Program-made: the position numbers and the translations under genes
The notes under the pieces: model-generated
What the model saw: only the letters and a program-made list of their open reading frames with translations
The model's database searches: none
What the model was told of the DNA's origin: nothing
Assembly: GCF_918797505.1 (NCBI RefSeq)
Contig: NC_092801.1
Span: forward strand, 16,864,001-16,928,000
Source of the DNA: Bemisia tabaci
Lineage: Eukaryota; Arthropoda; Insecta; Hemiptera; Aleyrodidae
Direction of reading: 5' to 3'
Length of the DNA: 64,000 bases
Shown: one piece after another, positions 11,071-22,000 of the stretch
Position numbering within the stretch: position 1 is the first letter of the stretch
How the letters are laid out: each line of letters opens with the position of its first letter

Positions 11071-12057
11071 CGAGGGTCATCCAATGAGGTTCCCTACCTC
11101 TTATCTTCCAAACGGAAAGAGATAAATCAAATCGGTAAAAAAGTTCTTATAAGGCATACTCTAAGCTTTAAAAGAAGCTCAAGTTTTTGAAAATTGGTTG
11201 AGGGGTTCGCGAGGAAACTTAATTTTACTGCGACAACTTCCTGTCGCCGCGCGCCCACCTTCGGAGTCTGGATGCGCGGAGAGTCGATTATTTCAGACTT
11301 GGGTTTTCGCCGCTAAGCATCATATCAAAAAGAAATTTGAAGGTTTTTATTGAGTAGACCTTACCTTACTTTTTGACGAAGTCCCTGCCTCTGTTTTGAC
11401 ATTTCTGGTGTAAATATTGCAGCTTCTTGATGCCTTCCGCGTAGAGGCTGGCTCTTGTCTTGGCACCGGAATCCGTCATTGACAGCGCTCTGTACTTCCG
11501 AATCATTCGGATTCCGCTTTCCACCGAGGAAGTTTTTCAGCTCAGTGAACAGACGAAAGTCACATGAGGCTGAATCGCAGGAGTACGGAAGATGGAGGGA
11601 AATTTTCTTATGCAAAGCAACTGATTCGGAAGTGTAGAGGGCTTGTCAATGACTGGTTTAGGTGCCAAGACAAGAGCCAGCTTCTACGCGGAAGGCATCA
11701 AGAAGCTGCAATATTGATACCAGAAATGTCAAAACAGAGGCAGGGACTTCGTCAAAAAGTAAGGTAAGGTCTACTCAATAAAAACCTTCAAATTTCTTTT
11801 TGATATGATGCTTAGCGGCGAAAACCCAAGTCTGAAATAATCGACTCTCCGCGCATCCAGACTCCGAAGGTGGGCGCGCGGCGACAGGAAGTTGTCGCAG
11901 TAAAATTAAGTTTCCTCGCGAACCCCTCGACCAATTTTCAAAAACTTGAGCTTCTTTTAAAGCTTAGAGTATGCCTTATAAGAACTTTTTTACCGATTTG
12001 ATTTATCTCTTTCCGTTTGGAAGATAAGAGGTAGGGAACCTCATTGGATGACCCTCG
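11071..12057. mobile_element. Mariner-derived inverted (foldback) element
   Basis: The ends CGAGGGTCATCCAATGAGG and its inverse are mariner-like and are flanked by TA (11069-11070 and 12058-12059). About 400-base arms (roughly 11071-11470 and 11650-12057) are near-perfect inverted copies of a mariner 3' end. The minus frame 11361-11615 reads like the mariner transposase C-terminus: YS-D-A-CDF-LF, then LK-FLGGK, an EVQSAV block and a FRCQD block. The transposase N-terminus and catalytic domain are absent, so it is non-autonomous. Confidence 0.85.
11361..11615 (-). pseudogene. Mariner transposase C-terminal remnant
   Basis: A fragment of about 80 residues matching the mariner transposase C-terminal region by motif: an S-CDFRLF block, LKNFLGGKR, EVQSAVND, and a terminal KQRQGLRQKVR in place of the usual C-x3-G-x-YV ending. 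Its mirror copy lies on the plus strand at about 11640-11767. It lies inside the palindrome and lacks the catalytic DD(34)D region, so it is a relic. Confidence 0.75.
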
Positions 12058-12199
12058 TACTTTTTTCCACTCCATTATTTTTACTTCCAACCCTCCCTCC
12101 CCCCTCGAAATCGACAAAATTGGGATCTGAAGTGTCTTAATTTTCCAAAAGTTTCCAAGAGATATCCGTCGGACTCACCTAGTCCCTGGGGATTCCATA

Positions 12200-12228
12200 C
12201 CTCCCCCCCCCCCCCAACACAGACACAC
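12200..12228. repeat. C-rich homopolymer and CA run
   Basis: A run of about 15 C followed by an ACACAC stretch. Confidence 0.8.
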
Positions 12229-12327
12229 ACACCCCCTCACACAGATATTCCATCGCCTCTTACGTGTCGCGGCTGCGCGGGCCTTAAATTCATAACCGCC
12301 ACTGCATGCATAAATACTTACACCTAC

Positions 12328-12445
12328 CTAAATACAACATATCGACGGTGTAAGTGCGTAACCATTTATCTCGTTTGCGATGTCTCAAAATTTCCGCTGT
12401 TATTTTATTTATTGAATTAAAGGAGAACATATCCACAAACTCTGT
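12328..12445. repeat. Dispersed repeat (CGACGGTGTAAGT family)
   Basis: Begins ATATCGACGGTGTAAGT and continues with an AAGGAGAACA block. Related copies lie at about 19360-19520, 41005-41055 and 41219-41365. Confidence 0.5.
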
Positions 12446-12481
12446 CTTCAAATCAACGGCTTTGACGATAATAGCCGTAAA

Positions 12482-12950
12482 ACGAGAGAATAACCTATTT
12501 TTGACCGTTTTTTTATCGGGGGGGGGGGGGGCTTGGAGGGGTCCCCATGATTGTTCGAGGGGACAGTTTTGGATTCTCGTTAAGGTCCCCCTATAGATGA
12601 GAAATTAAATGAGAAAAAAAGTTCTGCTCCCAAAGCATGCGATGGTAGCCGAAAAACGAGAGAAAATAACCGATTTTTGACAGTTGTTTCGATTATGGAG
12701 GGGTTTTCGGGGGGGTCCCCATGATTGTTCGAGGGGGCAAATTTGGATTCTCGTTAAGAACTCCCTATAGATGAGAAATTATATGAGAAAAAAATTTCTG
12801 CTCTCAAAACGTGCGCTAGTAGCAGAACAACGAAAGAAAATAACGAATTTCTGACTGTTTTTTTGATGTTGGGGGTTTTCGGGGGGGTTCCCATGATTTG
12901 TCGAGGGGGCAAATTTGGATTCTCGTTCAGGACCCTCTGAAGATGAATAA
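12482..12950. repeat. ~173-bp tandem repeat x 3
   Basis: CCATGATTGTTCGAGG recurs at 12545, 12719 and (one change) 12891. Each unit has a G-run, then a GGATTCTCGTT block. Confidence 0.8.
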
Positions 12951-13534
12951 TTTCACCCTACTTTATATAATTCTAATCGATTTCATGCATTCTAGGCAAT
13001 CCTGAACACATATCTTGAGGGGCAATCTCAAAGTATGCGAAAACGTCCGATGTCCATTATTTTTCTTCTTCCGCCGTCACGTAACTTTCACTGAAGCCTC
13101 GAAGAAAAGAGAAATATTTTTTTTTGTGTTACTGGAGGTCTGACATTATGTTTTACTCTAGTTTAAAGGTTTTTGGAGGGGTCAAAAATAATGGTTTTTG
13201 GGCAGATTTTTGCAAAGTATGCGAAAACGTCCGATGTCCAAAGCCCTTTTTTTACAATTACTCAGCACTGAATGGGAGTTGGAATGGGACACAGTTGTGT
13301 GCCTTTTCTATAACCCTTTACTAAGAAACACATGCCTTGATTTTCTTCAAAACGCCGATTCTAAAGGCCTCCACAGTTTTTTGCGGTTTACCAAGAGTTG
13401 ATTTTTTGGACATCGGACGTTTTCGCATACTTCGATTCAATTATTATAACATGAGGATACCAACCAGTGTGAGTAGTAGTCACATTATTTAAACTCATAA
13501 TAATAGTTCTAATCTCTTTACCATTCATTATTAG

Positions 13535-13859
13535 CAGGGCCGGATTTACATTTTTAGCGCCCTAGGCTAAACTTAAGGTGGCGCCCTTAAAAGTAGGCGC
13601 TCTCGGGACCCCCCCCCCCCCCCCCCCTCCAGAAGGAGAATGTTAGGTGTCAGGAAAATGTTCAAATTCACCTTTAAAATAACACGATTTTAAACAGTTT
13701 TGAGGTACGTTTACGTTTGCAAGTTGGTTTTGGAAAATAAAAAGTAACAAAAGACTCGTTAGATTAGAAAAAAAAAATTAATTCTCAAAGATTTTGCGCC
13801 CTTCAGAATGTTGCGCCCTAGGCTACAGCCTATGTAGCCTATTGGTAAATCCGGCCCTG
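13535..13859. mobile_element. hAT-like MITE with CAGGGCCGGATTTAC ends
   Basis: 325 bp with ends CAGGGCCGGATTTAC and GTAAATCCGGCCCTG. ATTATTAG is present on both sides (13527-13534 and 13860-13867), giving an 8-bp target duplication. A poly-C run is inside. Confidence 0.93.
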
Positions 13860-13867
13860 ATTATTAG

Positions 13868-15065
13868 TATGATAAATAACAGAAACAATTTAAATTTCTG
13901 AAATATCCTATACATAGAAGTAAATAAATTACACTACTACTGCTGCATCCAGTAACTTCTCTTACACGTACTTAGCCTATTTTAACCTTTGACCACGTAC
14001 CTGCGTGATGGATCTTAGAGAAATATCAACAATTGGTTGCGCGGAGTGATAAAAACCGATTTCGCGCAACCGACTTCATATCAGATAATATCATTCTGCC
14101 GTCGGAGTAGCAGATATTAGCAGCTAAAAATTGTTTAGGAGGCTTCTCAGGGGTCCTGTGGGTCTGCCCCAACAAGTCCCAGCGTGGCACTCCTTGGCAC
14201 TTGGAACGAAAGTTAATATAAAGTTTTATTTTCAGCATTTTCGGCGCGAGGACTTTCAGACGGCATAAATCGTATTCAAACCTATTTACGGCTACATTTT
14301 AGTAGTGAAAAATGATCAGCAGCTTGCATAGAGTAAGATTACGTCATTGGAAAAGGTCTCATGAAATTTTAAAATAGACTAAAGAATGTACAAACATTGG
14401 TGCGTTTTTAGAGGAAATTTTAGATTGCCGACTTAGCGGACTTTAGAGGCCTGTGCCATCAATATGGGGGATGAAAATTTAAAAACTATCATCAAATCCA
14501 TATAATATAATACTCGTAGAACACATTTCCGGTCCCAAACATTCACAATCCCGGAATCGCCCATGTCCGACCTTTTACCCATATCGCCACACCGTGCGAC
14601 GTTCCTCCTAAGCACTGCAGCATGGCGAACAAAAAGCGTACAAGCGCAATTAGCAGAGCGATAAAACAGCCACTCCTCTTACCCGAAGCATGACTAAAGA
14701 TGATCTATTTTAAGCTATATGCAGTATGCACATAGAAACATTGAATTTCCGTTCCATAAGGGCTGTCCATGAAATAGTTGCGTGATGCTTAAAGGGAGTT
14801 GTGGAGAGTGTCATGCTTTTTTTTATACGTACAGGCCTGTTGTAAACTTCAGCTAGAGCAAAAAGAGGAGTCATTTCCCTAGTGAGAAAGTGGCTCAAAA
14901 ATTTCGATGGTCGTATTGGGAAAATTTGAAATGTACTCGTAACTTCACAATCTGCGTAAGAAATATGCATATTTTAAGCCTCTCGTTTCAAAAACGATAC
15001 TACGGTACAAGCACTAGGTTGCTACACATTATAATTAATATGGTCGACGCTTCCGCGCGCAAATA
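13868..15065. other. Intergenic, no gene or clear repeat recognised
   Basis: About 1.2 kb AT-rich. Short open frames on both strands have no recognisable motif or splice pattern. Confidence 0.4.
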
Positions 15066-15290
15066 GTGAGGAAGCACCACAGTTTTAATCAACAAGAGGA
15101 TAATATCCTTATTTCAATCGGACTTTTTCTCGGATCAAAAGAAAATCCGCATAAACTAAGGGGCTTGGCTCTCGATTCAAGGAAAAGACCGGTTGAATCA
15201 AGCGTATTTTTCCGGGTTCCAGGACAGGAGGTCCACTCCAAAATGTCTACTAACACAAAGTTTACGCTTCTTTAGGCTACAATGAAAACG
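15066..15290. mobile_element. Degenerate CACTGGAAAA-family remnant
   Basis: Blocks such as GGCTTGGCTCTCGATTCAA and 'aatccgcataaactaaggggc' echo the internal spacer of the family at 2731-2958, but the ends are lost. Confidence 0.4.
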
Positions 15291-15604
15291 TCTACGAAAG
15301 CACGTCTACGGCAATACTACACGGCAGCTTATACACGTCCACTTAACTAAACTGTCATCACGTAAGAAAGTCTACACAATTTCACCGGTGTAATTAAATA
15401 CACATGAATTACTAGGCTGCACAGAATTGCAACTCTGTCTCCATTGTGGGAAGGAAGCAACTCAGCTGACAACTGTTGCTGAAGTGCCTCATTCGGTACA
15501 CTTTTCATTAGGTAGATCTTCCAGTTACGGTAGACATTTGATAGCTGTGGACATTATTGTTACAGACATTATTTCGTAGACCCTTTTTCCGTAGGCTGAA
15601 ACAA

Positions 15605-15760
15605 CGTAGACATTTGGACTTCATTTTGCAATTTGGACCTATAAATTCTGGCCCGGTTTAAAAACAAAGTATGTGCCATTAGTTTCCCTTTGCACACAAG
15701 TGTTTTTTCAGATGAGCCAGAATTCATAGTTCCAAATTGCAAAATGCAGTCCATTTAATC
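15605..15760. repeat. Short foldback sequence downstream of SDR gene A
   Basis: TTTTGCAATTTGGACC and an inverse near 15730 form imperfect arms. A related sequence lies near 48300-48460. A possible ATTAAA polyadenylation signal for gene A on the minus strand overlaps at about 15755-15760. Confidence 0.45.
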
Positions 15761-15932
15761 CGTAGGCATTTCACAGTAGACCTACTGTCTGGAAACCTTT
15801 TTCCGTGTCATATTTTTTTGAGAGTATGGACTCCGGACCAAAGAGACTTTTTTCCAGTGTCCAATTGAAGCTTACAGAGTGGGAGTAACGAACAATTTGA
15901 CGGCGTTGAAGTTTTAACATCCAATTTTGGCG

Positions 15933-16083
15933 TCAAAGATTAGAATTGAAGTTCGGGGATGACTGTAGGATTTTATCCACGTATAATTCTTCCAGTCCGA
16001 CAAGTTTCAGTGATTCCACCCATAGTCTCCTAGCGTCCGCATCGCTGCGGGCCCGGGATGTCGTTTCTTTTCGCTTGCAGTCT
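15933..16083 (-). CDS. SDR gene A, terminal exon with stop
   Basis: 151 bp. [19 protein letters not shown], then [16 protein letters not shown], ending in TGA at 15933-15935. The DC...ARRLW..SL.LVGL pattern is the usual RDH11/12-type C-terminus. Confidence 0.88.
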
Positions 16084-19000
16084 CTGTGGAAAGAAAAAAG
16101 GGGAAAGTTAAAAAAACTGTGAGTTAGCTTTCTTCAGGCTTCAAAGTTTGCAGTTTTAACAAAGGACTTTTAAACTTGATATTTTTTTTCGTCGCACAAG
16201 ATGGTTTCAGCATTTTTGAGGACACATAACGGTGACTATTTAAAACTCACTTAAGTATAAACATTTTAAATATGTTGCCCGAAGTAGGCTTTCGTACCGT
16301 CAGCACCGTAAGAGCATTATGAAGCCTAAAAACTCGTTGACCAATCAAAAAGCGGTACAGTTTTCCTGTAGTAAAAAGATACAAATGACCATATTCTGTC
16401 TATAAAGGTACTCTAGTATAAACTCCGGATTCCTCCGCTGGGTTTCTTGACCGTACTTACTCGTAATAAAATCCCGACTCTTCAACAAGGGATTCATCCA
16501 AAGCACAGTATAATGTAGTTGCAGCGCCCTCTTTCGGCGTTTTCATGATAGCTCCAAAGAGGAAGAAAAAGAGCTTTCTTGAAAGACCTGATATGAACGA
16601 TGTGTCGTATTCTTTCGACATGTCCGTTCCTTTCGTCATCCCAGGATGCGGTGAGTAAGCGGTCACTCCAGTACCTTTTCAATAACGAGGGAGGAAAAAT
16701 ATGAATTAATACGAATGAATCCAGTGGCGAGGCGTCAATAATCTTAAAATCGTCCCCAAGCTTCAATTCCAATCTTTGACGCCAATATTTGTTGTCAAAG
16801 CTTCAACGCTGTCAAAAGGTTTGCGCACTCTGAATGCTTCAATGGAGATGTTGCATGTGTGAGGAATTTGCGATTTGACTGTTGATTCTTACGTAAAAGT
16901 TTGCGAGAAACACGATGGTGCCACTGGTTTTCTCTGAAATCAACTCCGAAGCTCAAAAAAAGCTCTCAAGATGAGGCCAAAATGGAGGGGATATCCCACG
17001 CTATCCTGAGAGTCCACCTCTACATCAAGACAAACTCGCCATGCAAAGATAGGGAGCCAATACATTGACAGGGATGCCACTTTATTTGGGGACTCCAAAA
17101 CTGAAAACACGGCAACCCTGCTAATGTATTTGCTCCCTATCTTTGGCATGGAGAGTTCGTCTTGATGTAGAGGTGGACTCTCAGGATAGAGTGGGATATC
17201 CCCTCCATTTTGGCCTCAACTTGAGAGCTTTTTTCGAGCTTGGGAGTTGATTTCTGAAAAAACCAGTGGCACCATCGTGTTTCTCATGAACTTTTACATA
17301 AGAATCAACAATAAAATCGCAAATTTCTCACACATGCAACATCTCCATTGAAAAACGTAAAATAAATTAAATTGATGAAAAACATCCATTTGTGCATCGA
17401 GAAAGTTTGACCAAATTGGACGTATTTCTGTTAAACGGAACTAAGCGCCAAATTGAGTTCCTTTTGAGGATTTTAGAATCCTGGATAGCGCGTTCTGTCA
17501 AACGGAACTAAGCGCCATGGAAAAGCAGTGCGAGTATAGGACGGAACGAGCATCGCGTTCCGCAACACCCGCCAATCTAATTGTAAGCCCCCCTCTACCC
17601 TCTTCCCCCTACGGCGCTTAGTTCCGTTTGATAGAAATACGTCCAATTAATACTCAGTCTTATTGTAAAATGGCTATAACATTTACTTTTTCGAATTATT
17701 TTTGACTCACCCTTCAACCGAGATGCCAGTTCTCTTGTGAATAGAATCAAGGCCAACTTGCTCTGTGCGTAAGCCGCCATTGGACTGAAATCTCCTCTAA
17801 GCGTTCGGTCGTGCCAGCGTATACGGCCAACTGAAACAACGCAGATGTGCCAGCCAAAAATGTACCCCATGGGTTGCTGAACCTGATGTAGTTTATTTAA
17901 TATTCTTAAAGCACCAGCGCTATGATTTTTGAAATTGATAGACAAAGCTATAGACAAAGGAGACAAAAGGGATAAGGTAGGATCCTATCGGTGGAGGCGG
18001 GTGGTTGCAACGTACAAAGAAGGTAGATGATAGACTAATGGACCACTTGACAAGGTACACAATTAAGCATGTTGATACATGTTTCTATACCAAAATTTCA
18101 CGTAGAAAACAATTCGCGCAACGAAAATTACTGGAATTAACTCCTAACCAAGATATTTTTTTTTTTTTTTTTTTTTTTTGCTGGTTTAGTGGCTTATATT
18201 CCGTTGGAACCTACAGCCATCGATAGACAGTATTTATTGTCCTTAGACATCATGGGATTTAGGCACATCCATGCTCCAGGCTTTCAAATTTTCAGGGATT
18301 AAGGCCGAGTGGAATCTGTTTCTGCAGATCCACTCGTCAGTTCCATGAAAATTTGTCGCCACCACCGGGATTCGAACCCGGGACCTATTGGCCTAGAGTC
18401 AGACGCGCTGACCACTAGGCCAACCTGGCCGGCTAACCAAGATATTTAATGTTTCTCGATGCGTGAATTCAAACCTCCCGCTCATGAAAACTCAATGGTC
18501 TGCGTGAGTCAAATCGCACACTAAACGTTACCGTGGCTGTCTCTTCAAATCGCACACTAAACGTTACCGTGGCTGTCTCTGCAATACGAAAATATAATAG
18601 CCTCAACCACTACGCTTTGGCTCAGCTGTACCAAACTGTTTACACTTTGAACGGTAAAAATTGGGAAAGGAACAATGCACGATTAGAAGCCCGCCGGAAC
18701 CGTTGTAAGGCGCGATTTGACTCACGTGGAGTATTGAGTTTCTCGTGACCGGGCAATTCAAAGTTCCTGTAACCAATGTAAAATTAAAACGTTAAAATCT
18801 TAGTATTAGAAGTTGATTTCAGTAATTTTTGATGCAAGAATCGTGTTCTACGTGAAATTCTGGTTATAAAACATGTATCAGAGTGCTTACATTCGTACCT
18901 TGTCTAGTGGTCCATTAACGGCAACCCACGAGAGACCCTTTAGTCAGTCCATCGTTTTCTCCCTTAATCGATAGGATCGCTCCCGTACTCCCTATGTCTT

Positions 19001-22000
19001 CTTTGTCTATAGCTTTTTCAGTCAATAATTGCAACAAAGAGCCCGCAGGTGAGTAGATTACGTGGTGATTTTGAGTGTTTTCGGAGCCAGAACCCCGAAA
19101 AAGCCCGCTTTTAAAAAGTCGAAAAACTCGAAGGAATATCATATGTGCCAGAATGACGGAAAATTGGTGAAAATGATGTACTAAGGTGGACGAAGCACTA
19201 TCTCCTCTTATTTTTCATTGAAATTCGTTAAAATAAAATTATTTCGATGTGAAATTGTTGCTTGTTAACTACCGACAACATGAATAAGATTCGATTATCT
19301 CGCTCTGAATATATAGTTTCGACTATTGTTTTCATTAATCTACGAGGAGTAGAAAGACATTTTGACTACGTAAGTCCGCAATCACATATCTCGCTTGCGG
19401 TGTCCGAAAATCTCCGCCTCTATGTTATTTTTTTTAAAGGAGAGCGAATTGACATCTTTCCTTAAAGTTTTTGCAGAATTTTTTTCTCCCAGAGAAGGAA
19501 AATCACGGCAGTTTAAAAAAATTGGCCTCCGGCCAATTTATGCGCGGCGCTTCGCGCCGCGTACCGGCGCTTCGCGCCGGCATTTGGGGGGCTTCGCCCC
19601 CCCCATCCACTTCGCGGATTGGTGCGGGGACCGCACGGGACTTTCTCGCTCGAGCCGGCGCTTCGCGCCGGCATTTTGGTGGCTCCGCCACCTATCCCTC
19701 AACGATCTGATTCTGTAAATACCATTTTTATCGTGTTTGTTGAAACTTAATTGGAACTCCTCAATGATATGTGATGAACATATTCAGAATCGCTTGTCAA
19801 CACTGAGAGGCATCTTCGATTAAATAATACACGAATAATGCCACACAGTGAAGACTGCGATCCTTAAAAATCTTAGCAATTCTAAGATTCTTGAGGATCT
19901 ACTGAGGTAATTGACAGAATGCTTTAGACATGGTCATAATCTCGGTGGAATCATTCATTGGTACAACAATTATATAAAATAGTAGACTATGAAACAGTAC
20001 TCACTTAGAAATATTAAACTTAAAATATGATCTGAAAAAAAGCACATCACAGCTACAAGCCCTTTACTTATGAAATAAAATAATAAAATTATAAATTAAC
20101 TCAAATCATTCATTTCGCACTAACGCACTATGAACGGATACTAGGTTTTACAACTTATTTTATAAATTATACTAACTATAATGAACTAAACATCGAAAAT
20201 GAAAATTATTAATATTTTCATTTGGTGAAGTAGGAATAGAAAGTTAGGTTAGTTCCTAAAAATTACCCTGCAGCTGTTACTCTTGGGCTGTTCCTCAGAA
20301 TTTTCTCAGTTCTCTTGGAATATGCCACTGGCCAGTAGGATTAGCTCTCTGGCGTCCTCCAGGACTCCAGCCAGTACCACGTCTTAAGCATGAATAGAGA
20401 AAGCTTCTCAAGAACTGCCTAAAAGGCGACTACATATCGGAATTTTGTAAACTGCTCCTAAGACACTTGTGTCAGATTCTTCTCTGACGTGGCATTGGCC
20501 AGTAGGATTGGCTCTCTGGCGTCCTCCAGGACTCCAGCCAATACCACATCTGCAGCATGAATCAGACAAGGATCTCAAAAGCTGCAATAACATAGCGATT
20601 AACGCGAATTTTACCGGGCTGTTCCTTAGAATTTTCTCAGTTCTCTTGGAATATGCCACTGGCCAGTAGGATTAGCTCTCTGGCGTCCTCCAGGACTCCA
20701 GCCAGTACCACGTCTTAAGCATGAATAGAGAAAGCTTCTCAAGAACTGCCTAAAAGGCGACTACATATCAGAATTTTGTAAACTGCTCCTGAGACACTTG
20801 TGTCAGATTCTTCTCTGACGTGGCATTGGCCAGTAGGATTGGCTCTCTGGCGTCCTCCAGGACTCCAGCCAATACCACATCTGCAGCATGAATCAGACAA
20901 GGATCTCAAAAGCTGCAATAACATAGCGATTAACGCGAATTTTACCGGGCTGTTCCTTAGAATTTTCTCAGTTCTCTTGGAATATGCCACTGGCCAGTAG
21001 GATTAGCTCTCTGGCGTCCTCCAGGACTCCAGCCAGTACCACGTCTTAAGCATGAATAGAGAAAGCTTCTCAAGAACTGCCTAAAAGGCGACTACATATC
21101 GGAATTTTGTAAACTGCTCCTAAGACACTTGTGTCAGATTCTTCTCTGACGTGGCATTGGCCAGTAGGATTGGCTCTCTGGCGTCCTCCAGGACTCCAGC
21201 CAATACCACATCTGCAGCATGAATCAGACAAGGATCTCAAAAGCTGCAATAACATAGCGATTAACGCGAATTTTACCGGGCTGTTCCTTAGAATTTTCTC
21301 AGTTCTCTTGGAATATGCCACTGGCCAGTAGGATTAGCTCTCTGGCGTCCTCCAGGACTCCAGCCAGTACCACGTCTTAAGCATGAATAGAGAAAGCTTC
21401 TCAAGAACTGCCTAAAAGGCGACTACATATCAGAATTTTGTAAACTGCTCCTGAGACACTTGTGTCAGATTCTTCTCTGACGTGGCATTGGCCAGTAGGA
21501 TTGGCTCTCTGGCGTCCTCCAGGACTCCAGCCAATACCACATCTGCAGCATGAATCAGACAAGGATCTCAAAAGCTGCAATAACATAGCGATTAACGCGA
21601 ATTTTACCGGGCTGTTCCTTAGAATTTTCTCAGTTCTCTTGGAATATGCCACTGGCCAGTAGGATTAGCTCTCTGGCGTCCTCCAGGACTCCAGCCAGTA
21701 CCACGTCTTAAGCATGAATAGAGAAAGCTTCTCAAGAACTGCCTAAAAGGCGACTACATATCAGAATTTTGTAAACTGCTCCTGAGACACTTGTGTCAGA
21801 TTCTTCTCTGACGTGGCATTGGCCAGTAGGATTGGCTCTCTGGCGTCCTCCAGGACTCCAGCCAATACCACATCTGCAGCATGAATCAGACAAGGATCTC
21901 AAAAGCTGCAATAACATAGCGATTAACGCGAATTTTACCGGGCTGTTCCTTAGAATTTTCTCAGTTCTCTTGGAATATGCCACTGGCCAGTAGGATTAGC

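Larger units (their letters stand above)
10883..13445. mobile_element. Composite element with ~38-bp inverted ends and five copies of a 23-bp motif
   Basis: The left end (10883-10921) and right end (13407-13445) are inverted copies of TTGAATCGA followed by the motif TATGCGAAAACGTCCGATGT. The 23-bp motif is identical at 10899, 11044, 13034 and 13218 and inverted at 13407-13429. The interior carries the mariner-derived palindrome and a 173-bp tandem array. No transposase of its own was recognised. Confidence 0.6.
17929..19038. mobile_element. GGGCTGATTATTG-family foldback MITE, second copy, interrupted
   Basis: Outer arms GACAAAGCTATAGACAAAG and TTGTCTATAGCTTTTTC match the copy at 7398-7986. 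The centre is split by MITE family 1 at 18038-18915. Confidence 0.7.

Noticed and set aside
18361..18432. A tRNA gene
   Set aside because: A and B boxes are present, but the sequence continues into a SINE body with a poly(A) tail and target duplication, and no complete cloverleaf is formed.
19395..19718. Repetitive arginine/alanine-rich ORFs
   Set aside because: They are translations of the GC hairpin cluster on both strands, not genes.
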